DNA of 64,000 bases, taken from contig CP126197.1 in assembly GCA_030272155.1 (NCBI GenBank), forward strand, positions 4,580,001 through 4,644,000, written 5' to 3'. This DNA is from Tetradesmus obliquus. Its lineage: Eukaryota > Chlorophyta > Chlorophyceae > Sphaeropleales > Scenedesmaceae. A program made the position numbers and the translations under genes. Position 1 is the stretch's first letter; each line of letters opens with the position of its first letter. This document shows positions 55,521-64,000 of the stretch, in pieces. The notes under the pieces are model-generated. The model searched no databases. It was not told the origin of the DNA and saw nothing but the letters and a program-made list of their open reading frames with translations.

Positions 55521-58038
55521 GGCTGTTGGGGTGCCTGCTGCTGCTAAGCCTGGTGGAAGTGGCACCCCCAGCTGCAGCAGCAAGGAGGCAGAAGTGCCTG
55601 AGGATGCTAGCAACACAGAACACAGTCCTGCTGCTGCAGACACACCAAACGGTGAGGCAGCAGCTGCTGCTGCTGCGGCTCCAGCAGGAGGTGAAATCAT
55701 TAGCTGCCATACACCAGCTCCTGCTGGCAGCAACAGCTTCAGCAAAGCACCTGCTCCCCAGCAGGTCACAGCAGTAGAGCCAGCCGCAGCAACAGAGCTG
55801 CTGCCGAGTCAGGTTGCGGCTGGCAGTGCTGCTGCTGTCACAGCTGGCAGTGCAGCAGCAGGGCCTGCAGTGCTGCTTGAGTTGGCTGGCAATGATTCTG
55901 CTGCAGCTGACCCTGGCCATGTGGATACAGCAGCAGCGGCAAGCTGTGAGCCAGCAGGGCACCAGGGGGCGGTGCAAGACAGTGAAAAGGGCACAGGCAA
56001 CAACACCAATGCAGCTGCAGCAATTGATGCTGCGGGTGGCAGGCCGCGTGCAGACAAGGACTCTTCAGCAGCAGCAGCAGCGCCACTAGCAGCAGCAGCA
56101 GCAGCAGCAGCAGCAAAAGTGGCAGCAGCAGCAGAGCCTGCCGTGGAGGAGCTGGCAAGTACTGCTGAGTCTGCACCCCTAGCAGCACCAGCAGCAGATG
56201 CGGAGCTTGTACAGCCTGCAGATGCAGATGACAGCCCAACAGAAGGAGCTGCTCATGCCCCAGCAGCAGCTGCAGCAGCGCAGCCAGAGGCGACAGCAGC
56301 AGCGGAGCCAGAGGTGGCAGCAGCAGCAGCAGCAAAGGAGCCATCAAAGGCTGCACTGAGGCAGCACCCAGGAGGCAACAGCAGCACTGGTGCCCATGCA
56401 GCAGCAGCAGCGGCAGCAGCAGCTGCAGCGGGCGTACCTGTGGCTGCTGTGCACAGGCGCGCTACCAGGGCCTCTGCAACAGCAGCAGCTGCAGGGACAG
56501 CAGCAAATCCTGCAGCAGCAGCAGCAGCAGCAGGCAGCACAGCAGCTGTTACACCACGTGCGGGACTGCACCTGCTGGCAGCAACAGCACTGGCAGCAGC
56601 AGCGGCAGATGACAGTCCACAGCAGAAACAGGCAGCCACTGACATCGCTGCTGCAGCTGGTGTGATCAGCAGCAGACGCACAACGAGGGGCCTGGCTGCA
56701 GCTGCTGCTGCTGCAAGCATCCCAGCTTCTCCAGCTGCACAAGCAGCAGCAGCAGCAGCAACACTAACTGCTTGTGCTGCAGCTGGTGCAATCAGCCCAG
56801 TACGCCGCATGCAGCGCACCTCTGGCAGGGACAGCAGGAGCAGCATCAGCAATGCCACTGGCAGGGACAGCAGGAGCAGCAGCAGCCCTGCCACTGGCGG
56901 CGCTGTTGAAGATTTGGCTGCCACCCCAACCGCTGCCAGCCCTGCAGCTGCCAGCCCCGCTGCTGCTTCAGCTGCTGCTTCTAGCCCAAGCGACGGCAGC
57001 GTCAGCTGTATCAGGGACAGCGCTGGCCGTGTGCTGGTGCGCTGCGGCACTGTTCAGGGCTGGTTCTGCCCTGACAAGGAAGAAGTGCTGCTGAAACACG
57101 ACCCTCCAAAGCAGCAGCGGCGGCAGCAGCAGCAGCATTCTGGCAGAAGCAGGGCTGCACAGCAGCTGGTGGCACGCCGAGAGCAGCAGCAGCAGCAAGA
57201 GATGTGGTTGAGCAAGAGTGCCTTTATGAAGCTGGGTGGTGAGGGGGCAAGGCATGATGCAGGCAAAGCCATCAAGCTGCTGCTGGATGATAGAGAGCAG
57301 GGGGTGACACTGGCCACGTTTGTGAAGAAGCACAAGCAGCAGCAGCAGCAGCAAGGTAGCAGCAGGGCGATGCATGGTGGTGCTGAGCCAGATGCAGCAG
57401 CTGATGCTGCTGGGGCTTCAGGTGGCAGCAGGACCAGCAGAGGCCGGCTTGCAACGGAGCAGAAGCTGGCTCAGCAGCAGCAGCTGCAGCAGGGTAGCAG
57501 CAGGGTGATGCGTCACTGTGGTAGTGCTGAGCCAGATACAGCAGCTGATGCTGGTGGGGCTTCAGGTGGCAGCAGGGGTGGCAGGGCTAGCAGAGCCAGG
57601 CATGCAGTGGCGGAGTTGCAGCAGCAGCAGCAACAGATGACAGTAGATGGAGCACGCGATGGAGGCAGCGGAGGTTATGGAACAGCAGCAGCAGCTGCTG
57701 CTGCTACTGCTTCAGAGAGGCAGCTCAGGAAGCGCGGCAGCTCTGCAGCAGGTGCAGAGATTGCTGCTGGCAGCAAGCAGCGCAAGGTAATTGTTGAGGG
57801 AACAGGAGCAGCAGCAGCAGCAGCAGCAACAGAGGGAGCTGCTGTACAGGGTGAAGGAAGTGTGAACAAGGCTGCTGATGGCACCTCGCAGGATGGAAGC
57901 TCCCACGGCTGCCTTGCAGTGCTTGATGAGGCTCAGCAGCAGCAGCAGCCTGCAGCAGAGACCAGCAAGGTGCCGGCCCCACTACGCAGCACCACCAACG
58001 GCCTGGCTGCAAGCAGTGCTGCAGCACCAACAGCAACC

Positions 58039-58073
<35 letters not shown>

Positions 58074-58245
58074 GATGTCTTTAGCTGCGGATGGCCTGTT
58101 TGAGCAAGTGTGGGCGCTTGCAGAGGAGCAGCAGCAGCAGCAGCGCAAGGTTGTGCAGGTGTGTTGTTATGGGGAGGAAGGGGTGCTGCTGCAGCTGCCT
58201 GGCTTTGATCTGTCTGCCACTTTTGACCAGCTGTGGCAGCACTGA
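45256..58245 (+). CDS. SNF2/BRM-type chromatin-remodeling ATPase with SAND-like tail domain
   Basis: DNA-dependent ATPase moving nucleosomes. Exons: 45256-45417, 45577-45680, 45998-46975, 47165-47450, 47686-47754, 48109-48298, 48777-48952, 49321-49404, 49902-50081, 50271-50389, 50813-50886, 51170-51290, 51543-51632, 51903-51975, 52229-52389, 52673-52787, 53436-53610, 53954-54044, 54376-54539, 54776-58245; 2,293 residues, all phases consistent. An NLS-like [13 protein letters not shown] is near residue 75. An HSA/post-HSA-like helical block ([20 protein letters not shown]... [11 protein letters not shown]) is at about 540-596. Motor motifs: [11 protein letters not shown] (Walker A, about 675), VVDEGHRLKN (DEGH, about 780), [71 protein letters not shown] places it in the SNF2/BRM subfamily. 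The 1,150-residue Ala/Gln-rich tail holds a SAND-like segment (about 1879-1994) and a two-copy coding repeat (57356-57620). No bromodomain is seen. Confidence 0.9.
45690..45772. repeat. CACAC/CACAG minisatellite in SNF2 intron 2
   Basis: Short units of ACCAC and CAGCAC alternate for about 80 bp (CACACCACAGCACACCACAG). Confidence 0.85.
47970..48015 (+). repeat. Echo of SNF2 exon 6 5' end
   Basis: CTGCAGGCTGAGGCTGCAGA repeats the exon 6 acceptor and start (CTGCAGGCTGAGGCCGCAGA at 48103-48122) about 130 bp upstream. Confidence 0.85.
48450..48548 (+). repeat. Echo of SNF2 exon 6 3' end with donor
   Basis: About 95 bp copy of 48228-48325 covering the exon end (GCAGAAGGTGGGGCTGG) and the first intron bases. 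The copy carries a stop where the exon has Gln. Confidence 0.87.
49650..49901 (+). repeat. Two echoes of SNF2 exon 9 5' end, period about 120-125 bp
   Basis: Copies of CTGCAG/GTCATxTCCATG... coding [19 protein letters not shown], at about 49655-49735 and 49775-49868. The first has an in-frame 12-nt deletion. Third-position changes dominate in the second. Confidence 0.9.
50562..50605 (+). repeat. Echo of SNF2 exon 10 3' end with donor
   Basis: GGCAGGGCATTGTGGTGGAC plus GAGGGACACAGGTGAG repeats the exon 10 end that codes the DEGH box (50360-50389), about 210 bp downstream. Confidence 0.9.
52573..52612 (+). repeat. Echo of SNF2 exon 16 5' end
   Basis: CTGCAGCAAGCTGCACCCCA copies the exon 16 acceptor and first codons (true start 52673), about 100 bp upstream. 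Confidence 0.87.
52949..53390 (+). repeat. Three echoes of SNF2 exon 17 5' end
   Basis: About 95-bp copies coding [19 protein letters not shown] and LDALEEYCG begin at 52952, 53110 and 53287; the real exon begins at 53436. Each has a CGCAG or TGCAG acceptor and stops matching at the same point (TACTGCGGCTG). The first copy differs from the exon at 11 synonymous codons and 1 replacement codon in 30. Confidence 0.93.
53838..53912 (+). repeat. Echo of SNF2 exon 18 5' end
   Basis: Copy coding [20 protein letters not shown] against [20 protein letters not shown] in the exon, with its own CTGCAG acceptor, about 112 bp upstream. About 6 synonymous and 2 replacement differences. Confidence 0.92.
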
Positions 58246-59657
58246 TGCTACAGCCGCCACAAGTGCACGCTACTGCTAGCAGCTGGCATGTGGGATGGCG
58301 GCACCGCTAGGTTTCGAGGCAGGATACAGGTTGTTGCGGTTGCACAGTGAGCTTGCTCATGGCTCAATAAACGGCCAAATGGTCGTTGTTCCCAGTTTGT
58401 CATTGGTGTAGTGTGTGGCACTTTCAAAACATTGGACAAGGATGGCGCTTGGAATTGGGCGGTTTCCACGTCAACTGCTCATCTGCACATGTGCCATTGC
58501 ATCCTGCAGCTAAGTATGCCGCACTGAGCACAGTTTGCCCATATGGTGCAGCAGTGTATCGACAGTGCAGCACCTGCGCACGTCTGCAAGGCAGCCGCTG
58601 TTACTTGATAACCACAGCCAGTTTTACAGCGTCTGTTTGCAGTAGCACCACAACTCACATACAGTACAGCATTCAAACACGTCCTGCTCTGCTTCACTGC
58701 TGCAGTACTACTGCAACTACTGTAATGACAACAGCACCACCTTCAACTTGCATATACTGCTGCAAAAAAAACCTGCAGTGCGTCACAGAACAACTAGGAA
58801 ACGCAAATGTGCAAGAGTTCAAGAACAGTGATGAATCAAGGCACACACGCGGTGCACTACAAGATGTGGCAATGTCAGAAGGCAAAAGAGCAGCAGGTGC
58901 TACATTCTCACTGACTGCGCATGCTGCATGCATCAACCTTAGTATGAAGCAGTATGAAGCACTGCTGCAACAGCCAGACTACCCCATGCACAGTCATACA
59001 CAGATCATGACTAGTCATGCAGGTGCCTGCTGCACCAGCTGCCAGCGCAGCAGTGACTGCTGCGGGACCGCCCAGCACACTCAACTGCAGACAAAGTCTG
59101 CTCATGCCGCCTTGCACTTCTGCTGCGCCCAGTTCTCTTTATGCTCTGGACAGAGGGTAAGTGTTCCCACACTTCCTTAAGAAGGTGCAATATTATGCTG
59201 CACTATGATAGACACTCATACACCACATGCTGTGTGCTGGCAGTGCTGCCTCCCTGGTTCCTGCTGGCAGATGCTACCCATGTCTTGCTGCCATTCTGAT
59301 ACTATTGAACATCATTTTATCATCTAGAAACTGTTGAGGGGCTGCTGCACAATGCTAGGACACTCATCAGCCTGAAGAAGGCTCAAAGGATATAACTCAG
59401 CATCAGCGCGCAACTGATGCAAGCCTAAAGAAAAGGCAGGTTCTGTCTGGCAGAGCTGCTGGCTGGTGCGCAAACTCTCTTGACACCACCGCGGCGGCCG
59501 TATAAACTGAGCTAAATTCAGCATCCGTGTCTGTTTCATCCGCAGCTTCAAGTATCAGCTAGTTGCGCTACCAAGCACCAGCAAGCAGATGCTGCACAAG
59601 CAGCGCAAGTCAGCAGGACTGTCTGTCCTTACCGCTTAGATGCTCTGTTGAACAGCA
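58246..59657. other. Convergent intergenic region
   Basis: 3' regions of SNF2 and the GPI-type protein gene. A TGTAA lies at 58721, 476 nt past the SNF2 stop, and may be its poly(A) signal. The partial terminal-exon echo at 59583 is also here. No gene is supported. Confidence 0.4.
59583..59606 (-). repeat. Echo of the terminal exon end of the GPI-type gene
   Basis: AGATGCTGCACAAGCAGCGC occurs at 59587 and again at 59678, the latter inside the last coding codons (LLVQHLL). As at 25385, a gene end rather than a splice junction was duplicated. Confidence 0.7.
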
Positions 59658-62600
59658 CTACACACCACCAATCAGAAGATGCTGCACAAGCAGCGCCAGC
59701 AGCAGCACCCACCACCTCACAGCCCAGCTACAACCCCCTGCCCCTGCTGCTGTCCCTGCCGAGTTACTTCCCCCTAGCCGCAGCCTGCTGCTGGGTGACA
59801 CCCTTCCCTGCAGTGTGCTTGGCTGCAGCGGCGCAATCTCAAACACTGCTTTTGATCCATCAAAGTTCAAGTCTGCAGCTGCTGCAGCTGTACCGTCGAG
59901 CTCATGGTAGGGGTCTGCTGGAACCTTTGTGAGGGCATATCCCCAGGTGCCGAATTTTGTCTCCACTGTGAAATTGTTGCCGCACACGTCCTGCAGCATG
60001 TGACAAAGATATGTTGTGGCATACAGTGAATGCACTCCCGGCAGAAAGGAAGCCTGGGTTGCAGGTGGGTGTGGCTGCAAGGCAGCAGCTGCTGCAGCAA
60101 GAGCTTCGGGCACTACTATAGAACTGCAGCTGCACACCTACAATGTACATGCAGGCATTGCCAAAAACCTGAAGGTGCTGTGCAACTGCAGTGCCACGGC
60201 AAACTGGAACTGCCGGATGTGTGTGGGTAATTTGAATTGCCCAAGCAATGAAGGAGGAACTGGGCACTGTATGCAACCTTCACGGGCGGGACATCAGCTC
60301 GCTGGGCTAGTGCCTCAGATAGGCCCGCCCTGTACTGTGGTAATGGTGTTGGTATTGGCAAAACTGAGTGACATGCACATCACCTTCATCATCAGAGTGA
60401 ATGCCTTTGCCTTACACCTGATGCAACAATAACTCTTATGCTTACACCCTCAACCTCACCTTCATAAGCACTGTGAGTGTGTGGTTCCGCTTGTCATGCA
60501 GCTGCACATTGAAAGGCGACCGGCACTCCAACTCCCCATAGTTCTGACTCAGCTTGCCGTCCACGAAGCAGTAAGTGCTCCCAAAGCCCTCAAACTCCCA
60601 TGAGAAAGGGACTTCGCTGTGACGTGGTATCTCCTGCAACTCTGGAGGGCCTTCCAGGATTCGGAAGCGCGACATCCTGTGCTGGATGCCCATCTGTGAG
60701 CAGCAGTAGTTGTTTGGTCACGACAGCAGACAGCAGCAGTAGTTGTTGGTCACAGCAGCAGACAGCAGCAGCGAGAACAGGCATGTCTTAAGCAAAGGCG
60801 CTGAACGCCCTCTCTCCGCGCATCCAACCGTAACACACCTTTCAAGCCGCACTTTGACGCCCGCTGACTCACCACTGTGCCCGGGGAGTACTGCCGCCTG
60901 GGCAGGTACTGTGTTCAAATCCCACGACATGCACATCTGCCACAAACACATGTACGCCAAGTTGCAATTGAAGTTGTATGCTTGCCGACGCACGACTGTG
61001 CCCGGGGGGTACTGCCGCCTGGGCAGGTACTGCGTTCAAATCCCATGAAATGCACATCTGCCACAAACACATACACGCCGCATTGCAATCAATATCATAT
61101 GCTTGCCGACTCACCACCGTGCCCGGGGGGTACTGCCGCCTGGGCAGGTACTGCGTTCAAATCCCATGAAATGCACATCTGCCACAAACACATACACGCC
61201 GCATTGCAATCAATATCATATGCTTGCCGACTCACCACTGTGCCTGGGGGGTACTGCCGCCTGGGCAGGTACTTGTAGAAGCCCTTGAGCACTTCAGGGG
61301 CCTTTGTTTCATTGTAGGTGGCCACACTGCCATGGCTCAGGGCCATCAGTGTAGGAAAGCGTGTGGTGAGGCTCACCTCCAGCTGCAGTGCAGTGCAACA
61401 CATTTGTTTTCAAGAGCAGGCAGCACATCAGACTGAGCATACCCGCCACACAAGTTGAGGGCCATCAGGGTGGGGAAGCGCGCGGTGAGGCTCACCTTCA
61501 ACTGCAGTGCAGAGAGTTGCACGTGATTATGCGGCACATCAAACATAACATAGCTGCCACACGTGTTGAAGGCCATCAAGGTGGGGAAGCGCATGGTGAG
61601 GCTCACCTCCAGCTGCAGTGTGCAGTGCAGAGTACTGCTGAAACGTTCAGTGTATGAGAGCAGCAAAGCCACGCGCAGCCTAGCAGATGTGCAGGTTACT
61701 CTCTGCCGTTTTTTCTTTAGGCGCGGCTTGCTTGCTGCAGTGTACTGCCGGTGGCACTGTTGACGAGCAGCAGTTTGGCTACTGTCCTTGCAGTGTGTTG
61801 TATGCATGTATGTGAACAAGTGCAGGCCCGGCACTGGGCACTCACGCGGAGGTGATACCATCCCTGAGACAGCTCATGAGGATGCTTGCGGCACACATGT
61901 ATGCACCAGATATCTGTGGCTGTGTTGGAAGCTGAGGGGTGATAGGGGATGTATGCGAGGGGGTATATGGCATGTCACCCGAGGCTGCCGCCGGCCAAGG
62001 TGTACACGCGTACCGCGGCAAACGGCTCTTCAACCAACTACCAAATAGGTCACAGCAAAAACACCATCGTCCCACACTCACGTGGATGTTGTACCAGCCC
62101 TCATACAGCTCATACTCCGGGGCCCAAATGTACGGCCTAGACGTATCAGCCGTTAAAATCCCGTGCTCCATGCTTGTCTTAACATCCCAAGGCGGCCGGT
62201 GCATTTCTTGACTGCTGTGCAGAAATGCTATGCAGAGTAACTGTTGAACTGCAGAGTCTGGGTGTCTGAAAGCATCCTGGATGCGTGCAGCACACATGTA
62301 CACAACACGGATGCAGGCACACTCACGTGGTTCAATTTGAAACTAGCAATCAATCCACAGCAAGCAATAAAACTACAGGCCCTGCACTGGAGCCGCAAAA
62401 GGAGGGAGCACAGCCCCATCAGTTTCTACTGTTTTACTCACGTGGATGTTGTACCAGCCCTCATACAGCTCATACTCCGCGGCCCAAATGTAAGGCCTAT
62501 ACGTATCAGCTGCCGGGATCCAGTGCTCCATGCTTGTCTTAACATCCCACCCAGTGCCATTTTTTCATGCTGTGCAGAAATGCTGTGCAGATTAGATTGA

Positions 62601-64000
62601 CTGATAAACTGCAGAGTCTGGGTGTCTGAAAGCATCCTGGATGCGTGTGACACACATGTATACACCACGGATGCAGGCGCACTCACGTGGATGTTATACC
62701 AGCCCTCATACAGCTCATACTCCGGGGCCCAGATATAAGGCCGTGAGGTGTCAGCCGCCAGGATCCAGTGCTCCATGCTTGCCTTAGCATCCCAAGGCGG
62801 CCAGGGCATTTGTTTCATGCTGTGCAGAGATGCTTTGCAGATTGACTGTTGAACTGCAGAGTCTGGGTGTCTGAAAGCATTTTGGATACGTGCGGCACAC
62901 ATGCGTCAACACAGATGCAGGCACACTCACATGAATATTGTACCAGCCCTCATACAGCTCATACTCTGGGGCCCAAATGTACGGCCTAGATGTGTCGGCC
63001 GCCAGGATCCAGTGCTCCATGCTCGTCTTGACATCCCAAGGCGGCCAGTGCCCATCATCAGTGCGGTTCAGTTCTGATGTGAAGTGCACCACAGGGAACA
63101 GCATGGGCTCTTCGCTGCCTGGGTACAGCGGCATCGGGGGCGGGCTGATGCCTCCGATGCCGACAGCAACTGCAGCAGGAGAGAGAGATGGCAGGCAGAC
63201 AGCGGGGCTCTAACATCAGCAAAATGTGATTGCAGGCAGAAAAGCGGCGGCTGATGCCTTTGTTGCCGCGGAAGCTGCAGCAAGGACAGAGGTTTGGATC
63301 AGCTCCAAGGTGAAGTGCACAACAGGGAACAGCATAGGTTCATCACTGCCTGGGAACAGCGGCATGGGGGGCGGGCTGATGCCTCCGATGCCGACAGCAA
63401 CTGCGGCAGGAGATACAGGCAGGCAGCAGCGGGGCCTCAACATCACGGGAGCGTGAGTGCAGGCAGAAAGGCGGCGGGCTGATGCCTCCGATGCCGCGGA
63501 AATTGCAGCAGAAGGACAGCAGGCGAGCAGCGATGCGGTTCAATTCTGATGTGAAGTGCACGACAGGGATCAGCATGGGCTCCTCACTGCCTGGGAACAG
63601 CGGCATCGGGGGCGGGCTGATGCCTCCGATGCCGACAGCAACTGCGGCAGCAGAGAGATGGCAGGCAGTGTATAGGCAGGCAGCGGCGGGCGTCTGACAT
63701 CAGCGAAATGTGATTGCTGGCAGAGACGGGCTGATGCCACGAATGCCGACGGCAACTGCAGCAGGAGAGTTAGCAGGCCAGCAGCAGCTGGGCCTCAACA
63801 TCAGGGAAGTGTGATTGCAGGCATAAAAGTGGCGGCTGATGCCTTTGTTGCCACGGAAGCTGCAGCAGAAGGACAGCGGTTTGAATTAGCTCTGATGTGA
63901 AGTGCACAACAGGGAACAGCATAGGTTCATCACTGCCTGGGTACAGCGGCATCAGGGGCGGGCTGATGCCTCCGATGCCGACAGCAACTGCAGCAGGAGA
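59658..64000 (-). CDS. Secreted, probably GPI-anchored surface protein (5' end outside window)
   Basis: Only the 3' part is present. Supported exons (minus): 63169-62931, 61382-61236, 60693-60460, 59990-59658; more exons may lie among the repeats. The first codes VAVGIGGISPPPMPLYPGSE, then VVHFTSELNRT and PYIWAPEYELYEGWYNIH. The third contains FEGFGSTYCFVDGK, ECRSPFNVQL and NHTLTVLMK, resembling the C-x-x-DG ... CxSP ... HTLTV pattern of Ig-like extracellular domains. The last ends with a Gly/Ser/Ala-rich spacer (GGSNSAGTAAGAGG) and a hydrophobic C-terminus (WWVLLLALLVQHLLIGGV), the layout of a GPI-attachment signal; a single transmembrane anchor is the alternative. Sequons NRT, NET, NHT and NFT fit secretion. 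I do not recognise the family. The gene is exceptionally dense in exon echoes. Confidence 0.6.
60865..61235 (-). repeat. Three echoes of the RRQYPPGTV exon 3' end, period about 121 bp
   Basis: The exon end coding YLPRRQYPPGTV with its GTGAGTCGGC donor (true donor before 61236) recurs three times towards 60868. Copies are near-identical over 121 bp including intron bases; nearly all coding differences are synonymous, with one Pro/Ser change in the farthest copy. Confidence 0.93.
61440..61630 (-). repeat. Two echoes of the LEVSLTTRFP exon 5' end
   Basis: Copies of CTGCAG/CTGGAGGTGAGCCTCACC and the next 12 codons, at about 61453-61510 and 61565-61622; the true exon starts at 61382. Both code LxVSLTxRFPTLMA. 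Confidence 0.9.
61850..62820 (-). repeat. Three to four echoes of the GWYNIH exon 3' end
   Basis: Copies of about 130 bp end at donors near 62684, 62441 and 62082, with a strongly diverged one near 61850 (ELSQGWYHLR). All keep GTGAGTG and code an intact WILAADTSRPYIWAPEYELY-like peptide with few changes. The nearest copy differs from the exon at 12 synonymous and 2 replacement codons. Each is preceded by an AG that could act as acceptor, so they might be real alternative exons. Confidence 0.9.
63170..64000 (-). repeat. Tandem array of the VGIGGISPPPMPLYPGSEE junction, period about 240 bp
   Basis: GGGCTGATGCCTCCGATGCC recurs near 63131 (exon), 63371, 63612 and 63972, with a shorter copy near 63730; spacing is 240, 241 and 360 bp. 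A second element (GCTGATGCCTTTGTTGCC) alternates with it. The array runs past the window end. Confidence 0.9.

Noticed and set aside
58386-59180. 264-residue open frame on the + strand
   Set aside because: No domain, low-complexity Cys/Ser/Thr composition, no echo or splice context, and it lies between two convergent gene ends. Probably chance in stop-poor sequence.

Overview
The window reads as nuclear DNA of a green alga (Chlorophyta). Evidence: many short GT-AG introns (up to 19 per gene), CAG/CTG triplet runs throughout that give Gln/Ala/Ser-rich proteins, TGTAA motifs just past several stop codons (the usual chlorophyte poly(A) signal), and a gene set including an algal-type inward-rectifier K+ channel, a secreted Ser/Pro-rich protein and the mitochondrial complex III subunit QCR7. 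A chlorophycean of the Sphaeropleales kind is my guess from composition only. I see no rRNA, tRNA, CRISPR array, virus-like element or intact transposon.

Layout: (1) 1-3885 (+) MYND-finger gene copy A, 5' truncated and probably decayed. (2) 4224-11316 (+) S9 prolyl-oligopeptidase-family peptidase with a C-terminal membrane anchor, 16 exons. (3) 12623-19196 (-) Kir-type K+ channel, 10 exons, with two cytoplasmic Kir domains in one chain. (4) 19974-21569 (+) exosome subunit RRP43/EXOSC8-like, 3 exons. (5) 22093-25354 (+) secreted protein, possibly glycosyltransferase-like, 7 exons. (6) 26373-31089 (+) MYND-finger gene copy B. (7) 31874-34619 (+) secreted Ser/Pro-rich protein with a C-terminal lectin/MAM-like domain, 6 exons. 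(8) 36125-41176 (-) sarcosine-oxidase-type flavoprotein, 8 exons. (9) 41840-44221 (+) QCR7, 4 exons. (10) 45256-58245 (+) SNF2/BRM-type chromatin remodeler, 20 exons, about 2,293 residues, with a SAND-like segment in a very long tail. (11) 59658 to beyond 64000 (-) a secreted, probably GPI-anchored protein with its 5' end outside the window. These are ordinary independent nuclear genes; no operon-like or pathway cluster is evident. Exon sums are divisible by three for every gene fully traced, which supports the splice models.

The most striking property is not a gene. Almost every traced gene carries, in an intron, one to four diverged tandem copies ('echoes') of the adjacent exon end together with its splice site, usually spaced about 90-130 bp (sometimes 150-175 or 240). 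More than 25 such arrays lie in the window. In several, differences between echo and exon fall mostly at synonymous codon positions, which is unexpected if echoes are simply intronic debris. A second recurrent feature is a (CTG)n tract directly before 3' splice sites, with an extreme (CTG)131 in the flavoprotein gene. The third notable item is the Kir channel with a duplicated cytoplasmic domain. All exon boundaries are my own reading; none is confirmed by transcripts.
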